A DNA stretch of 64,000 nt from Imperialibacter sp. EC-SDR9 (GTDB lineage: Bacteria; Bacteroidota; Bacteroidia; Cytophagales; Cyclobacteriaceae), in assembly GCF_902498805.1 (NCBI RefSeq), contig NZ_LR701575.1, forward strand, positions 252,454 through 316,453, given 5' to 3'. Below the pieces are notes generated by a model, which had not been told where the DNA came from, made no database searches, and was given only the letters and a program-made list of their open reading frames with translations. Of the stretch, positions 7,766-18,002 are shown piece by piece. The translations under genes and the position numbers were made by a program. Positions within the stretch are counted from its first letter, which is position 1. Each line of letters opens with the position of its first letter.

Positions 7766-10027
7766 TTAAGAGGTTTCGTGAATCACCTTGAGTTGCTCTT
7801 TCAAACCGTCCAATTCCTCTTCTGCTTTAACGATTTTTTCATCAAAGTCGGCCTTCAGCTTATCAGCTTTTCTGGATGACGCCAGGAATTCCAGGTTGTT
7901 TCTCCAAACGGCTATGTCGTTCTCCAGCGTCGCAATCTGGCGCCTGACCTGTCCCTCCTTCTGGTAGATTTTGCGCTCGCCATGTGGCTCACCCTTGATC
8001 TTACCCACCTGCATGGCTGTCTTGAACTTACGCTGTTCATCCTCAGGTAATGACTCCGCCGCTTTGTTGAGAGCGTCTATGGCCTCCTGATATTTTTTCT
8101 GGATGGTCTTCATCGCATTTCTCGGAACGAAACCAATCTGGCTGAACTTCTCCTGAAAGCCACTGATAACATCCAGATCGAGACTTTTCTCACCTGCCAG
8201 TTTCAGCAACTGCTCGCAAATTTCTTCTTTCTTTTTCAGGTTGTCATAGTACTCCTTCTCTGCTCCCTTGCTCTGCGAACGCTTCCTTTCAAAAAAATGG
8301 TCACAGGCAGCCTTGAACTTACGAAAAACCTCCTCTTTCACTTTTTCAGGCACCGGGCCCACCTCTCTCCACTGCTGCTGCAATTGCTTGAGCTGATTCG
8401 CAGCTGAATCCCATTCCTCGCTATCTTTTAGTGCGTCCGCCTTTGCTACCAGCTCTTCCTTCAACTTCAGGTTTTCATGACGTTTTCCTTCCAGGGTCTT
8501 GAAGAACCCACTCTTGTTGCTAAAGAACGTTTTGAATGCCCCCCAGAATCTCTTATTTATCTTCTTGGCGCTTTCCTTAGGTACACCGCCAACAGCTTCC
8601 CATCTCTTTTGAAGCTCCAGCACCTCCTTCGTCTTCTTGTTCCACTCATTGATCTTATCAGAGTTGAAAGCTACAAACGTCTCAGCCTCCTCACATAGCT
8701 TTGTCTTGACCTCCATATTGGCCTTCAACTCAACCTTCAGTTCATCCACCATTTCACGGCGCTTGGAATAGATGAGGTCAGAAGCGGCCTTAAAACGTTG
8801 CCAAATCTCTTCCTGAGATTCCTTTGGTACCGGTCCAAGATGTTTGAACTCTTCGTGAAGAACATTCAACTCTTTTACAGCATGTTTGATGTTCTCTTCT
8901 TTGGTCAAAGCTTCCGCCTTGTCGCAGAGCTCAAGTTTTGATTCGAGGTTTTTCTTCCTGTCGAGTTCCTTTAGCTCAAAATAAATGCTTCTGTTATCGT
9001 AGAAGCGATCAATGAGGGCATTGTAGTTGGCCCAAAGGGTTTTTGCGTACTTGCCGGGCACCTGGCCAATCACCTTCCATTCATCCTGAATTTTCTTCAG
9101 GGCTGTAATGGAGGTCGTATTTTCCTCGCCATCAACTAAATGGCGAAGCTTCTCCAGAACATCTATCTTTTTCTTGTAGTTTTCTTCTTTTTGCTGCTCC
9201 AGATTCTGAAAAAGCTTGTGCTTTTTCTCACGGAACAATTTGTAATTCTCATCGAAACGATAGGCAAAATCATTTAACCTAAACTCAAACGAGTCTTCTT
9301 CTCCCCCATCTGCCAGGTATTTTTTCAGCGCTTCTTCCCTGTCATGAGCAACCAGTTCGTCGTGAACTGCCTTTAGCTCCCTTACTATTCGATCTGCTTT
9401 GCGCACGTCGTCCCAGTGAAGCACCTCGGTAAACTTATCTACCAACTGCTCAGGTGAATAATGGCTATAGTCCTCTGCTTCCTCGTGCTCCTCGCTGTCC
9501 TCCTCCTCTTCCGCTTCGTCATCGCCTGAAGCATCAGCCACCTCGGCTGCTACCTTAGGCTCTTCTTTCTTCTCTTTTTTGTCGGCAGAGGCTTCTTCGC
9601 CAGCAACAGCTTCCTGTTTTGATTCAGGCGTTGGCTCTTTGCTTTGTGTTCCTGCCTCCACTTGCGCCGGTGCTTCGGCCTCCGTCGCATCCTTTGTGGT
9701 TTCTTTCGCCTTCACTTCTTCCACAGCGGCAACTTCGGGTTTTGGCTGGCTTTTTTCTGTTTCGGGCGCTACAGCTTCATCAGCGCTAACCGATGCTGGT
9801 GTAGCCTCAGCAACAACTTCTGCTGGAGGTTGCTCAGCTTCATCAGGTACTGCGGGTACTTCGGCGGCAGGGGTTTCAGCTTCTGGTTCTTTCTTTCCGT
9901 CTTCATCACGGACATCTACCGATGGTTGAGAGTCGTTGCTGGTAACGCTATCATCGGAAGTCACTTCCTTTGGAGCAGCGTTGCTCAACTTCTCATCACC
10001 TTCAGACACTTCTTTCTCATTGTTCAT
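7766..10027 (-). CDS. DUF349 repeat protein, coiled coil with acidic Ala/Glu/Pro-rich N-terminus
   Basis: 753 residues. The first 190 or so are low-complexity and acidic (EAETPAAEVPAV..., EEEEDSEEHEE), probably disordered. From about 195 to the end the protein is helical, with at least five DUF349 repeats recognisable by a W/F-x2-(V/I/L)G-x-VP signature: WKVIGQVPGKYAK, FKHLGPVPKES, WEAVGGVPKES, WREVGPVPEKV, FSQIGFVPRNA. A final Lys/Glu coiled coil ends EQLKVIHETS. No signal peptide, so cytoplasmic. The family is conserved in Bacteroidota; a clear biochemical role is not known to me. Transcribed alone: the upstream gene ends 183 bases away. Confidence 0.88.
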   Translation of the reverse strand: MNNEKEVSEGDEKLSNAAPKEVTSDDSVTSNDSQPSVDVRDEDGKKEPEAETPAAEVPAVPDEAEQPPAEVVAEATPASVSADEAVAPETEKSQPKPEVAAVEEVKAKETTKDATEAEAPAQVEAGTQSKEPTPESKQEAVAGEEASADKKEKKEEPKVAAEVADASGDDEAEEEEDSEEHEEAEDYSHYSPEQLVDKFTEVLHWDDVRKADRIVRELKAVHDELVAHDREEALKKYLADGGEEDSFEFRLNDFAYRFDENYKLFREKKHKLFQNLEQQKEENYKKKIDVLEKLRHLVDGEENTTSITALKKIQDEWKVIGQVPGKYAKTLWANYNALIDRFYDNRSIYFELKELDRKKNLESKLELCDKAEALTKEENIKHAVKELNVLHEEFKHLGPVPKESQEEIWQRFKAASDLIYSKRREMVDELKVELKANMEVKTKLCEEAETFVAFNSDKINEWNKKTKEVLELQKRWEAVGGVPKESAKKINKRFWGAFKTFFSNKSGFFKTLEGKRHENLKLKEELVAKADALKDSEEWDSAANQLKQLQQQWREVGPVPEKVKEEVFRKFKAACDHFFERKRSQSKGAEKEYYDNLKKKEEICEQLLKLAGEKSLDLDVISGFQEKFSQIGFVPRNAMKTIQKKYQEAIDALNKAAESLPEDEQRKFKTAMQVGKIKGEPHGERKIYQKEGQVRRQIATLENDIAVWRNNLEFLASSRKADKLKADFDEKIVKAEEELDGLKEQLKVIHETS

Positions 10028-10210
10028 CGTGCGCTCCTTGATCAGGTTCTATAGTCTCTGCAATTTAATAATATTAATTCATGTGTCTAATATTTGATTT
10101 TATTGCATTGACGATTGGATTTGGACAAAACTACGTTGTAGATATGGTTTAAACGAGATTTTATTCCTCCGGCCAATTTTGGCTCTTTATATTGCAATCC
10201 TCTGGCAGGT

Positions 10211-10789
10211 CTAATTAAGCCTCGGATCCGCAGGAAAATTAGAAAATGCTCTGAATTTTCCACCCATGTCTTTGAGCACCTGCCTCCAGAGTTCTTCGTG
10301 TGAATACTCAAAAATATACTGCGGCGCCGTTTTCTTATTTACAATCCAGCTATTGGCATCCAACTCTTCCGAAAGCTGCCCTGCTCCCCACCCTGAATAG
10401 CCAATGAAAAACCTTACCTCATCAGCAGTAACCAACCCCGCACTCATCAATTCCATCAACTTCTCAAAATCACCTCCCCAATAAATTCCTCTGGCAATTT
10501 CTCGTCCCTCCTCCATCAAATGTGGCGAGCAATGCACAAAATGAAGCGTATCCTGCTGAACTGGCCCTCCAATAAACAGCGGAATTTCATCGTCAGGCGC
10601 ACCCTCAATCACCTCTGCCAATGACAGCTCCGAAAGCCTGTTAAGAACGAAACCAATTGAACCACTTACATCGTGCTCACAAAGTAAGATCACCGATCTC
10701 TCAAAATTTGGATCTGAGAGGTAGGGCTCTGAGATAAGTAAGTCTCCTTTATTGGGATTCACCCTTTTAAATGCGTCGAAATGTTCCAT
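10211..10789 (-). CDS. YqgE/AlgH family protein
   Basis: 192 residues, the usual family length. Diagnostic segments are KGDLLISEPYLSDPNFERSVILLCEH near the N-terminus, GSIGFVLNRL, IPLFIGGPVQQDTLHFVH, and RFFIGYSGWGAGQLSEEL in the second half. Cytoplasmic, with no signal or membrane segment. The family is linked to transcriptional control of alginate in Pseudomonas (AlgH), but its biochemical activity is unsettled. It is divergent from pdxH with a roughly 200-bp shared upstream region. Confidence 0.93.
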   Translation of the reverse strand: MEHFDAFKRVNPNKGDLLISEPYLSDPNFERSVILLCEHDVSGSIGFVLNRLSELSLAEVIEGAPDDEIPLFIGGPVQQDTLHFVHCSPHLMEEGREIARGIYWGGDFEKLMELMSAGLVTADEVRFFIGYSGWGAGQLSEELDANSWIVNKKTAPQYIFEYSHEELWRQVLKDMGGKFRAFSNFPADPRLN

Positions 10790-10963
10790 TCGGTTTATTC
10801 AAAGTCCTTTTGACTACTCCTTTGTTTAAAAGACAACAAGTGGCACCTGTACACCCAAGAACTGTTCAAATTGAGAACAACTAATCCTCGTTGTTGCCTT
10901 ACTTAGCTGCTTGACCACATTGCATATATAACATAATAATAGCCAAATTGTAAGGGCTATTTA

Positions 10964-10971
10964 TAAATTTG
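10964..10971 (+). promoter_or_regulatory. Putative -7 element of pdxH
   Basis: TAAATTTG matches TAnnTTTG and lies 27 bases before the pdxH ATG. No good -33 TTTG at the right distance was found, so confidence is limited. Its place argues against the upstream TTG at 10980 as a start. Confidence 0.4.
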
Positions 10972-10997
10972 AGTCGGATTTGAAAAATACTGAAGCA

Positions 10998-11639
10998 ATG
11001 AATATCGCAGATTTGAGAGAAGAATATTCCAGGCAAGTTTTGAACGAAGAGGCAGTAGAGAAAGATCCGCTGCTGCAATTCAACAAGTGGTTTCAGGAAG
11101 CACTTGACGTAAAAGTGAAAGAACCGAACGCCATGACCTTATCCACAGTTTCTGCTGATGGACAGCCACATGGGAGAATCGTGCTTCTGAAAGGGCTGGA
11201 AGATGGCGCTTTTCAATTCTTCACTAACTACGAAAGCCACAAGGGCAGAGAGCTTACGCAAAACAACCGAGCATCTCTGACGTTTTTTTGGGCCGACCTT
11301 GAGAGACAGGTGCGTATTGAGGGTAGGGTAACGAAGCTAACCGAGGCAGTGTCATCCAGGTATTATCACTCAAGGCCTTTAGGTAGCCAAATAGGCGCCT
11401 GGGTAAGCTTACAGAGCGAGTCGATACCCGACCGGGCATTTTTGGAAAGGAAGACAGAAGATTTCAAAATGAAATTTAGTGGACTGGCAGAAATACCAAA
11501 ACCTGACTACTGGGGTGGTTATGGACTGGTGCCGGCGTTGATTGAATTTTGGCAGGGACGCCCGAGCAGGCTGCACGACAGGATAGTCTTCAAAAAAGGT
11601 GCAGACGGCTCCTGGGGAACCGAGCGCCTTTCCCCCTGA
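10998..11639 (+). CDS. pdxH: Pyridoxamine 5'-phosphate oxidase
   Basis: FMN enzyme that oxidises pyridoxamine or pyridoxine 5'-phosphate to pyridoxal 5'-phosphate, the last step of vitamin B6 supply. 213 residues from ATG at 10998 (MNIADLREEYSRQ); a TTG six codons upstream is too close to the putative -7 element. Family motifs include PNAMTLSTVSADGQPHGRIVLLKG (FMN-binding strand pair), FFTNYESHKGREL, ASLTFFWADLERQVRIEG, SRPLGSQIGAWVS, and the C-terminal FWQGRPSRLHDRIVF with the ERLSP end typical of PdxH. Length fits E. coli PdxH (218). Convergent with the bshB1 operon; 20 bases separate the stops. Confidence 0.96.
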   Translation: MNIADLREEYSRQVLNEEAVEKDPLLQFNKWFQEALDVKVKEPNAMTLSTVSADGQPHGRIVLLKGLEDGAFQFFTNYESHKGRELTQNNRASLTFFWADLERQVRIEGRVTKLTEAVSSRYYHSRPLGSQIGAWVSLQSESIPDRAFLERKTEDFKMKFSGLAEIPKPDYWGGYGLVPALIEFWQGRPSRLHDRIVFKKGADGSWGTERLSP

Positions 11640-11659
11640 TGGAGGCTAAAAGCGACTTA

Positions 11660-12376
11660 CTATTGTAAATGAAACAGGTCTTTCACTCCCAAGTGGCGCT
11701 CAACTGTAAAACCTTCCCCATAGGCAGCCCCAATTGAGTGCCCTAGCTCTTTCCCCCTGCTTTCAAGCATCTTCATAAAGTCCGGAGACGAAATAAATGT
11801 GCTCGGCTCTTTGCTGGCAGGGTCGTAAAATTGCGATTTAAAGCACCTGATCGCAAGCATTTTCTTTTCCCAAGCAGCCGATACATCGACAATAAAATCG
11901 GGCATAATAAAGTTGCTTTGGATATAGTGATACACATTTTTCGCCCTCCACGGTTGCTGAGGGTTGCCATCAACACGGGTTTCGACCATTCTAAGACCCG
12001 ATACAAAGCTTGCTTCAGATACCAGGCTGGAGGCCCTGCCATGATCAGGATGGCGGTCACGAATGGCGTTTGCTAAAATGACTTCCGGTTGGTATTTCCG
12101 TATCATCTTCACCACCTCAAGCTTATGGAGCTCGTCTACGGTAAAAAACCCATCACGAAACCCCAGGTTCTCCCTGATATGAATACCCATCACTTTACTT
12201 GCTTCAGCGGCTTCAGCGGCTCTTAGTTCGGGTGTGCCCCTTGTGCCAAGCTCCCCTCTGGTAAGGTCAACAATGCCGACTTTTTTTCCCATCTCAACGT
12301 GAGAAATCAGCGTTCCTGCACAAGCAAGTTCGGCGTCGTCGGGGTGCGCCGTAAAAACAAGAATATCGAGTTTCAT
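11660..12376 (-). CDS. bshB1: N-acetyl-alpha-D-glucosaminyl L-malate deacetylase, bacillithiol synthesis
   Basis: PIG-L/LmbE-type zinc deacetylase removing the acetyl group from GlcNAc-malate, the second step of bacillithiol synthesis. 238 residues. The metal/catalytic motif AHPDDAE is at residues 10-16, followed by GELGTRGTPELRAAEAAEAS and RDRHPDHGRAS with the later zinc histidine; these fit BshB1 well. ATG at 12376 directly abuts the TAA of the upstream M23 peptidase gene, and trxB is first in the operon, so thiol redox genes are grouped. Other LmbE-type deacetylases are possible, but the length and RDRHPDHG motif favour BshB1. Confidence 0.92.
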   Translation of the reverse strand: MKLDILVFTAHPDDAELACAGTLISHVEMGKKVGIVDLTRGELGTRGTPELRAAEAAEASKVMGIHIRENLGFRDGFFTVDELHKLEVVKMIRKYQPEVILANAIRDRHPDHGRASSLVSEASFVSGLRMVETRVDGNPQQPWRAKNVYHYIQSNFIMPDFIVDVSAAWEKKMLAIRCFKSQFYDPASKEPSTFISSPDFMKMLESRGKELGHSIGAAYGEGFTVERHLGVKDLFHLQ

Positions 12377-13408
12377 TTAGTTAATCCGAAGTCGCTGACC
12401 TACCCGTATCACCGAGTTCCGGGAAATGCCATTGAGTCTGCAAAGCTTCGTGACTGAGACGCCATACCTGCTGCCGATGCCACTAAGCGTGTCACCACTC
12501 CTCACCCGGTGTACGATCACCTTGTTGGCCTCCTCAAGATAGGCGAAAGATGCTTTCGTGAGTGTATACTTCTGGTCTATCAGACAATTTGTGTCAAAAT
12601 CAAAAAACTCTTTTGGGTCGATGGCATTGCCCTGGTACCTCACCTCAAAGTGAAGGTGTGGGCCGCTGCTTCTTCCGGTACTTCCGCCCCAGCCTACCAA
12701 ATCTCCAGCTTTGATTTCGTCTCCGACATTCACCAGGCGCTTGGACAAATGCCCGTAGAGGGTTTCGACGCCATTGTAGTGCCTCACTAGTACATAGTTA
12801 CCATAACCAGGCCTGTCGTAGTTGGCCATTCGCACTACGCCATCAAAAGCGACTTTCACAGAGTCGCCTGTAGTAAGTCTCAAATCCACTCCATAATGCC
12901 AGCGATACCTGCGCAAGCCGAAGTCAGACGTAATCACCGACTTCTTCAAGGGATTTTCCCAAACCAGCCCTACCTCCGGGTAAAACAATGTCAGCTCAGT
13001 AGTGTCTTTGTAATCCAGGCCGTTGAATTTGTAAGGGTTGACTCTCTGTGAGTCCCAAATATTGTAGTAGTCTTCAGCAGAAAGCCATACAGAGTCGAGT
13101 GATAGCTTGTCAGAAACAGCCACTTCATGGCCATAGGAAAGTACCAATGGAGGGGTGGCGGGACCTCCTTCAGCGGGTGGCGCCATTGCTTCCGCCTCCG
13201 CTATCATCATGCTGTCCAGAAAATCAAAATCCACCTTAAAGATGTTGTCAGCAAACAAAATCAGTGGTGGAGAAGGTATTGGAGCCGGGGCTTCTCTTTT
13301 CTTAAAAGAGAAAAAGCTTTTGACCCACGATTTGCTTTCCTGCGCTCGTGATTCAAAAGCTAATAATATTACTACCCAGGCCGCTAGTAGTAAACTTTTC
13401 TTAATCAT
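12377..13408 (-). CDS. Exported M23 (LytM-type) peptidase with C-terminal LysM
   Basis: 343 residues from ATG at 13408, chosen because it opens the signal peptide MIKKSLLLAAWVVILLAFESRAQ. A Pro/Ala-rich linker and a region of unknown fold come first; the M23 domain spans about 165-285 with SDFGLRRYRWHYGVDL (zinc His and Asp) and GPHLHFEVRYQG (HxH). A LysM module follows at about 298-343 (HRVRSGDTLSGIGSRYGVS...VGQRLRIN). It would cleave peptidoglycan cross-bridges in the periplasm or, if a zinc ligand fails, activate amidases; the ligands look intact. Placed between trxB (5-bp gap) and bshB1 (abutting). Confidence 0.92.
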   Translation of the reverse strand: MIKKSLLLAAWVVILLAFESRAQESKSWVKSFFSFKKREAPAPIPSPPLILFADNIFKVDFDFLDSMMIAEAEAMAPPAEGGPATPPLVLSYGHEVAVSDKLSLDSVWLSAEDYYNIWDSQRVNPYKFNGLDYKDTTELTLFYPEVGLVWENPLKKSVITSDFGLRRYRWHYGVDLRLTTGDSVKVAFDGVVRMANYDRPGYGNYVLVRHYNGVETLYGHLSKRLVNVGDEIKAGDLVGWGGSTGRSSGPHLHFEVRYQGNAIDPKEFFDFDTNCLIDQKYTLTKASFAYLEEANKVIVHRVRSGDTLSGIGSRYGVSVTKLCRLNGISRNSVIRVGQRLRIN

Positions 13409-13413
13409 GGCTG

Positions 13414-14358
13414 CTAAGATACGGCCAATTCTTTCTCCGCCAAAAATCTTTCTGCATCCAATGCGCCCATACATCCACTACCGGCTGCCGTCACGGCCTG
13501 TCTGTAGATATGGTCCTGAGCATCTCCGGTTACAAAAACGCCCTCGATGTTCGTTCTGGATGAGCCTGGAACTGTCTTTATATAACCATTTTCGTCCATA
13601 TCAAGCCATTCCTTAAAAATGTCCGTATTGGGTTTATGTCCAATAGCCACAAAAAATCCTCCGACTTTAAGCTCAGTCTTCTCTCCTGTTTGAGTATTTA
13701 CCACTCTCACACCAGTTACTTCCTTATCACCAAGCACTTCCTCTGTTTCCGTATTCCATAGAATTTCTATGTTTTTGGCATTTTTAACCCTCTGCTGCAT
13801 GATCACAGAAGCCCGCATTTCGTCTCTTCTCACGATCATATACACTTTGCTACATATCTTCGACAGGTAGCTGGCTTCCTCTGCTGCTGTGTCTCCAGCC
13901 CCCACAATTGCTACGTCCTGGCCACGGAAAAAGAAGCCATCACAGACTGCGCAGGCAGACACACCATGACCGTTCAGTCTCTGCTCTGACGGGAGGTTCA
14001 ACCACTTGGCTGACGCACCAGTTGATACAATCACTGCTTCGGCTGTTATCTCATGTGTTTCATCTACAATTACCTTGTGCGGATACGAAGAGAAGTCTAC
14101 AGACGTAGCGAGTCCATAGCGAATCTCAGTTCCAAATCGCTCAGCCTGCTTTTGAAAGTCTGTCATCATCTGGGGCCCCATGATCCCATCAGGATATCCC
14201 GGGTAGTTCTCTACGTCAGTTGTAATCGTTAACTGACCGCCTGGCTGGCCGCCAGTATACAAAACCGGCTTCAGACCAGCACGGGCAGCGTATATAGCTG
14301 CAGTGTATCCTGCTGGGCCTGAACCAATAATCAAAACTTTAACTTCTTCTTTTGTCAT
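13414..14358 (-). CDS. trxB: Thioredoxin reductase
   Basis: FAD/NADPH enzyme that reduces thioredoxin. 314 residues, normal length. The N-terminal FAD Rossmann motif is GSGPAGYTAAIYAARAGL (about 12-29), the redox-active disulfide is CAVCDG (about 136-141), the NADPH motif is GAGDTAAEEASYL, and the C-terminal FAD motif is GVFVTGDAQDHIYRQAVTAAGSGCMGAL. Cytoplasmic. First gene of the operon with the M23 peptidase and bshB1. Its closeness to a bacillithiol gene fits a shared thiol-redox role, but CxxC and sequence point to ordinary TrxB rather than a bacillithiol disulfide reductase. Confidence 0.96.
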   Translation of the reverse strand: MTKEEVKVLIIGSGPAGYTAAIYAARAGLKPVLYTGGQPGGQLTITTDVENYPGYPDGIMGPQMMTDFQKQAERFGTEIRYGLATSVDFSSYPHKVIVDETHEITAEAVIVSTGASAKWLNLPSEQRLNGHGVSACAVCDGFFFRGQDVAIVGAGDTAAEEASYLSKICSKVYMIVRRDEMRASVIMQQRVKNAKNIEILWNTETEEVLGDKEVTGVRVVNTQTGEKTELKVGGFFVAIGHKPNTDIFKEWLDMDENGYIKTVPGSSRTNIEGVFVTGDAQDHIYRQAVTAAGSGCMGALDAERFLAEKELAVS

Positions 14359-14423
14359 CTCGAAATATTATTTGCTATCAACTGTAACACCAATTTAAAC
14401 GCAAAAGATCATTTGGCGTTAAC

Positions 14424-14449
14424 AAAAAAAGGTCTCCTTTGAGACCTTT
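14424..14449 (-). terminator. Rho-independent terminator of rpoD
   Basis: Minus strand: AAAGGTCTC, AAAG loop, GAGACCTTT, then a T tract, 20 bases after the rpoD stop. Confidence 0.85.
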
Positions 14450-14468
14450 GCTAATTTTTCTGAGCTTA

Positions 14469-15332
14469 CTACCCGAGGTACGGCTTAAGGGCCTTACTGC
14501 GGGATGTATGCCTCAGTCTTCTAATGGCTTTCTCCTTGATCTGACGAACTCTTTCCCTGGTCAGATTGAACTTCTCGCCTATTTCCTCCAGCGTCATGGC
14601 ATGCTCACCATTGAGTCCAAAATAAAGGGAAATAACATCTGCCTCTCTGGTTGTAAGCGTAGAAAGCGCTCTCTGTACTTCTTTGCGAAGGGAGTCGTTG
14701 ATAAGGCCTGAATCAGGAGTCTCCTCCATGTCGTTTTCCAGCACATCCAGCAAGCTGTTCTCTTCGCCCTGAACAAACGGCGCATCCATCGATACGTGAC
14801 GACCAGAAATCTTCATGGTGTCCACAACCTCACTGGTAGATACCTCCAATACTTCGGCAAGTTCATCCGGAGATGGCTCACGCTCGTATTTTTGCTCAAG
14901 CTCAGAAAAGGTCTTGGAAATCTTATTTAACGACCCAACCCTGTTTAAGGGAAGACGCACAATTCTTGATTGTTCGGCCAAAGCCTGAAGAATCGACTGC
15001 CGAATCCACCAAACCGCATAGGAGATAAACTTAAAACCTCTCGTTTCGTCAAATCTTTGGGCAGCCTTGATAAGTCCCAGGTTTCCTTCGTTAATCAAAT
15101 CACCCAGCGAAAGTCCCTGGTTTTGGTATTGTTTGGCTACTGACACCACAAATCGAAGGTTGGCTTTGGTCAGTTTCTCCAAAGCCATTTGGTCTCCTTC
15201 TCTTATCCGTTTAGCTAGTGTTACTTCTTCATCGGGGGTAAGCAGGTCTACTTTACCTATTTCCTGGAGATACTTGTCAAGCGACTGACTCTCCCGATTG
15301 GTGATCTGCTTACTTATCTTTAACTGTCTCAT
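14469..15332 (-). CDS. rpoD: Primary sigma factor RpoD/SigA (short Bacteroidota form)
   Basis: 287 residues, the compact housekeeping sigma-70 of Bacteroidota, lacking the long N-terminal and non-conserved regions of E. coli RpoD. Region 1.2: [20 protein letters not shown]. Regions 2.1-2.4: [55 protein letters not shown]. Region 3 follows with [13 protein letters not shown]. Region 4.2 has the helix-turn-helix [23 protein letters not shown]. It directs RNA polymerase to the TTTG/TAnnTTTG promoters seen in this window. Single gene with its own terminator. Confidence 0.96.
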   Translation of the reverse strand: MRQLKISKQITNRESQSLDKYLQEIGKVDLLTPDEEVTLAKRIREGDQMALEKLTKANLRFVVSVAKQYQNQGLSLGDLINEGNLGLIKAAQRFDETRGFKFISYAVWWIRQSILQALAEQSRIVRLPLNRVGSLNKISKTFSELEQKYEREPSPDELAEVLEVSTSEVVDTMKISGRHVSMDAPFVQGEENSLLDVLENDMEETPDSGLINDSLRKEVQRALSTLTTREADVISLYFGLNGEHAMTLEEIGEKFNLTRERVRQIKEKAIRRLRHTSRSKALKPYLG

Positions 15333-15427
15333 TCAATATCTGACTTTTTAAAGCCTAATAGACTAAACAATAATATAAAAAGGTAAAGTTCCTTTCTCTA
15401 ATGTTCCCGCTTTTTTTTTGACAAATG

Positions 15428-17578
15428 TTAGTTGCTTGTTTCCTGGTTTCGCTCAGGCCGAGGTATCAAAACCTTTCTTGACAGTCTATATTTACCGGTT
15501 TTCTTATCTACTTCAGTCAATTTTACTTTTATTTCCTCACCTACCTCGAGAATACCGTCTAGTTTTTCAATTTTCTCCCACTTGATTTCAGAGATATGTA
15601 GAAGGCCATCTTTGCCCGGCATAAACTCTACAAACGCACCAAATGGCATAATTGACTTCACTTTTCCGTCGTAAACTTCACCAACCACCGGCACGGCGAC
15701 AATAGCGTTTACACGCTTCACAGCCTTGTCCATCGACTCCTGATCATTGGCGAAAATGCTCACAACGCCTCCAGTAGCAATTTCTTCGATGATAACGGTA
15801 GCTCCTGTTTCCTTCTGAATTTCCTGAACAATTTTTCCACCAGGCCCGATCACCGCACCGATCATTTCCCGTTCGATATTGATCTTCACGGATCTTGGCG
15901 CATGAGGTTTCAAATCTGCATTTGGAGTCGACAAAGTTTTCTCGATTTCATCCATTATATGCAAACGACCAGCCTTTGCCTGATTAAGTGCCTCTTCAAG
16001 CACCTGATAAGAAAGTCCGTCTACCTTGATATCCATCTGGCAGGCAGTGATCCCTTTGCGGGTTCCGGTCACTTTGAAGTCCATGTCTCCCAGGTGATCC
16101 TCGTCACCTAGGATATCGGAAAGGATGGCGTATTTGCCGGTCTTGCTGTCAGAGATCATCCCCATAGCGATGCCTGTAACGGGCGCTTTGATTTTAATAC
16201 CAGCGTCCATCAGTGCCAGTGTGCCTGCACAAACGGTCGCCATTGACGAAGAACCGTTTGATTCCAGCACGTCAGACACAATACGAATAGTGTAAGGGTT
16301 TTCTTCTTCAGGTGGCAAAACCTGCTTAAGCGCCCTCATGGCCAGGTTACCGTGACCAACTTCTCTACGTCCAGGACCTCTGTTAGGCTTTACTTCACCA
16401 GTTGAAAATGCCGGGAAGTTGTAATGAAGGATAAACTTATTGAACCCTTTCATCAAAGCAGAATCAATCATCTGCTCATCCAGCTTTGTACCAAGAGTGA
16501 CGGACGCAAGAGCCTGCGTTTCGCCTCTTGTGAAAATAGCTGAACCATGGGCTCCGGGAAGGTAGTTTACCTCACTCCAGATATATCTTATTTCATCAAG
16601 GTTACGTCCATCAAGACGTTTTCTTGAGTCGAGAACGAAGTTACGAACGGCTTCCTTCTCAATATCGTGGTAGTATCTTTTGATAAGGTCCTTGTCAATA
16701 GCTTCTTTTTGTTCGTCGGTGAAAGCCTCCACATACTCATCCACGATGGCGGCGAACTGCTCTTTGCGATCAGACTTAGAGGGCATCTGCTTGGCAGCAA
16801 CTTTATAACATTTGTCATAAAGTTTGTCGTGCATGTTCTTTTTTAAAGTCTCATCGTTGTTCTCGTGATTGTAGGTGCGCTTCACAGTTTTGCCAGCAGC
16901 TGCTTCCAGCTCCTTCTGCACCTGGCAATGTATTTTGATTGTGTCGTGAGCAATTTTTAATGCTTCAAGCATTTCTGCCTCAGATACTTCTTTCGATTCC
17001 CCTTCGACCATCAGAATATTGTCGTAAGATGCGGCGACAACAAGGTCGAGTGTAGCAGTCTTAGCTTGCGCCGCAGTGGGACTAACCACATACTGACCGT
17101 CAATTTTGGCAACTCTCACTTCAGAGATTGGCCCACCAAAGGGTATATCGGAAACAGCCAGCGCCGATGAGGCGGCAAGAGCTGCCAAAGCATCGGGCAT
17201 TACATCGTCACCCGCCGAGATCAATGAAATGGCGATCTGCGTTTCTGCGTGGTAATCGTCAGGGAAAAGCGGACGAATGGCCCTGTCTACAAGTCTTGAA
17301 ATGAGTATTTCGTAGTCTGACAGTCTACCTTCTCTTTTTAGAAAGCCGCCAGGGATTTTACCTGCTGCTGCAAATTTCTCCTGGTAGTCTACAGACATCG
17401 GAAGGAAATCCACTCCTTCTTTTGCGTCTTTGTTGGAAACTACTGTGGCCAGTAGCATTGTGTTGCCCATTTTGACCACCACTGAACCATCCGCTTGCTT
17501 AGCTAATTTTCCAGTCTCAATTGTAATCTCTCTGCCGTCAGCAAGGGTTATGGTTTTTGTAATGACGCTTGGATACAT
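15428..17578 (-). CDS. pnp: Polyribonucleotide nucleotidyltransferase
   Basis: PNPase, a phosphorolytic 3'-5' exoribonuclease. 716 residues, normal length. First RNase PH domain about 1-230 ([31 protein letters not shown] segment, FKREGR), helical linker 235-310, second RNase PH domain about 315-545 with [41 protein letters not shown] and [18 protein letters not shown] domain about 555-620 ([16 protein letters not shown]), S1 domain about 625-700 ([20 protein letters not shown]). Downstream of rpsO with a leaky-looking terminator between, the standard rpsO-pnp order. Confidence 0.97.
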   Translation of the reverse strand: MYPSVITKTITLADGREITIETGKLAKQADGSVVVKMGNTMLLATVVSNKDAKEGVDFLPMSVDYQEKFAAAGKIPGGFLKREGRLSDYEILISRLVDRAIRPLFPDDYHAETQIAISLISAGDDVMPDALAALAASSALAVSDIPFGGPISEVRVAKIDGQYVVSPTAAQAKTATLDLVVAASYDNILMVEGESKEVSEAEMLEALKIAHDTIKIHCQVQKELEAAAGKTVKRTYNHENNDETLKKNMHDKLYDKCYKVAAKQMPSKSDRKEQFAAIVDEYVEAFTDEQKEAIDKDLIKRYYHDIEKEAVRNFVLDSRKRLDGRNLDEIRYIWSEVNYLPGAHGSAIFTRGETQALASVTLGTKLDEQMIDSALMKGFNKFILHYNFPAFSTGEVKPNRGPGRREVGHGNLAMRALKQVLPPEEENPYTIRIVSDVLESNGSSSMATVCAGTLALMDAGIKIKAPVTGIAMGMISDSKTGKYAILSDILGDEDHLGDMDFKVTGTRKGITACQMDIKVDGLSYQVLEEALNQAKAGRLHIMDEIEKTLSTPNADLKPHAPRSVKINIEREMIGAVIGPGGKIVQEIQKETGATVIIEEIATGGVVSIFANDQESMDKAVKRVNAIVAVPVVGEVYDGKVKSIMPFGAFVEFMPGKDGLLHISEIKWEKIEKLDGILEVGEEIKVKLTEVDKKTGKYRLSRKVLIPRPERNQETSN

Positions 17579-17639
17579 AAATATTAGTTAACGTATAAAA
17601 AGTAAATCAAATTTTAATTTCGATTGTTTCAGATAAGGG

Positions 17640-17677
17640 GAAAATAAAAAGAGGGAATCCGTTTTATGAATCCCCTC
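17640..17677 (-). terminator. Hairpin between rpsO and pnp (attenuator/terminator)
   Basis: Minus strand: a 10-bp stem with two G-U pairs (17668-17677 with 17651-17660), a 7-base loop, then TTTTTATTTT. The weak pairs suggest partial read-through into pnp. Confidence 0.75.
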
Positions 17678-17687
17678 CCTGAACTTT

Positions 17688-17963
17688 TTACTTTCTGAGA
17701 TTCAGTTCAGCTACAATTGCTCTATACCTCGTAATGTCTACCTTAACCAGGTAATCCAATAATCTTCTTCTTTTACCTACCAGCTTCAACAGCCCCAAAC
17801 GAGAAGAGTGATCCTTCTTGTTGATTTTGAGGTGTTCTGTAAGGTGATTGATGCGGAAGGTGAATAATGAAATCTGAGACTCCGGTGAACCGGTATCTGT
17901 CTTAGATTTTAACCGACCATGATTCTCGAAGAGCTCTTGCTTCTTGTCTGTTGATAAATACAT
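17688..17963 (-). CDS. rpsO: 30S ribosomal protein S15
   Basis: 91 residues (usual 89). Binds 16S rRNA helix 22 region in 30S assembly. Family segments: [50 protein letters not shown]. Good promoter 40 bases upstream; pnp follows behind an attenuator-like hairpin. Confidence 0.97.
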   Translation of the reverse strand: MYLSTDKKQELFENHGRLKSKTDTGSPESQISLFTFRINHLTEHLKINKKDHSSRLGLLKLVGKRRRLLDYLVKVDITRYRAIVAELNLRK

Positions 17964-18002
17964 GCTTAGCTAAAATAAATTGTATGAATTGAAATTAATG
18001 TG

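Noticed and set aside
9579..10054. Plus-strand Ala/Ser-rich and Cys/Phe-rich frames
   Set aside because: They are antisense to the low-complexity N-terminus of the DUF349 protein.
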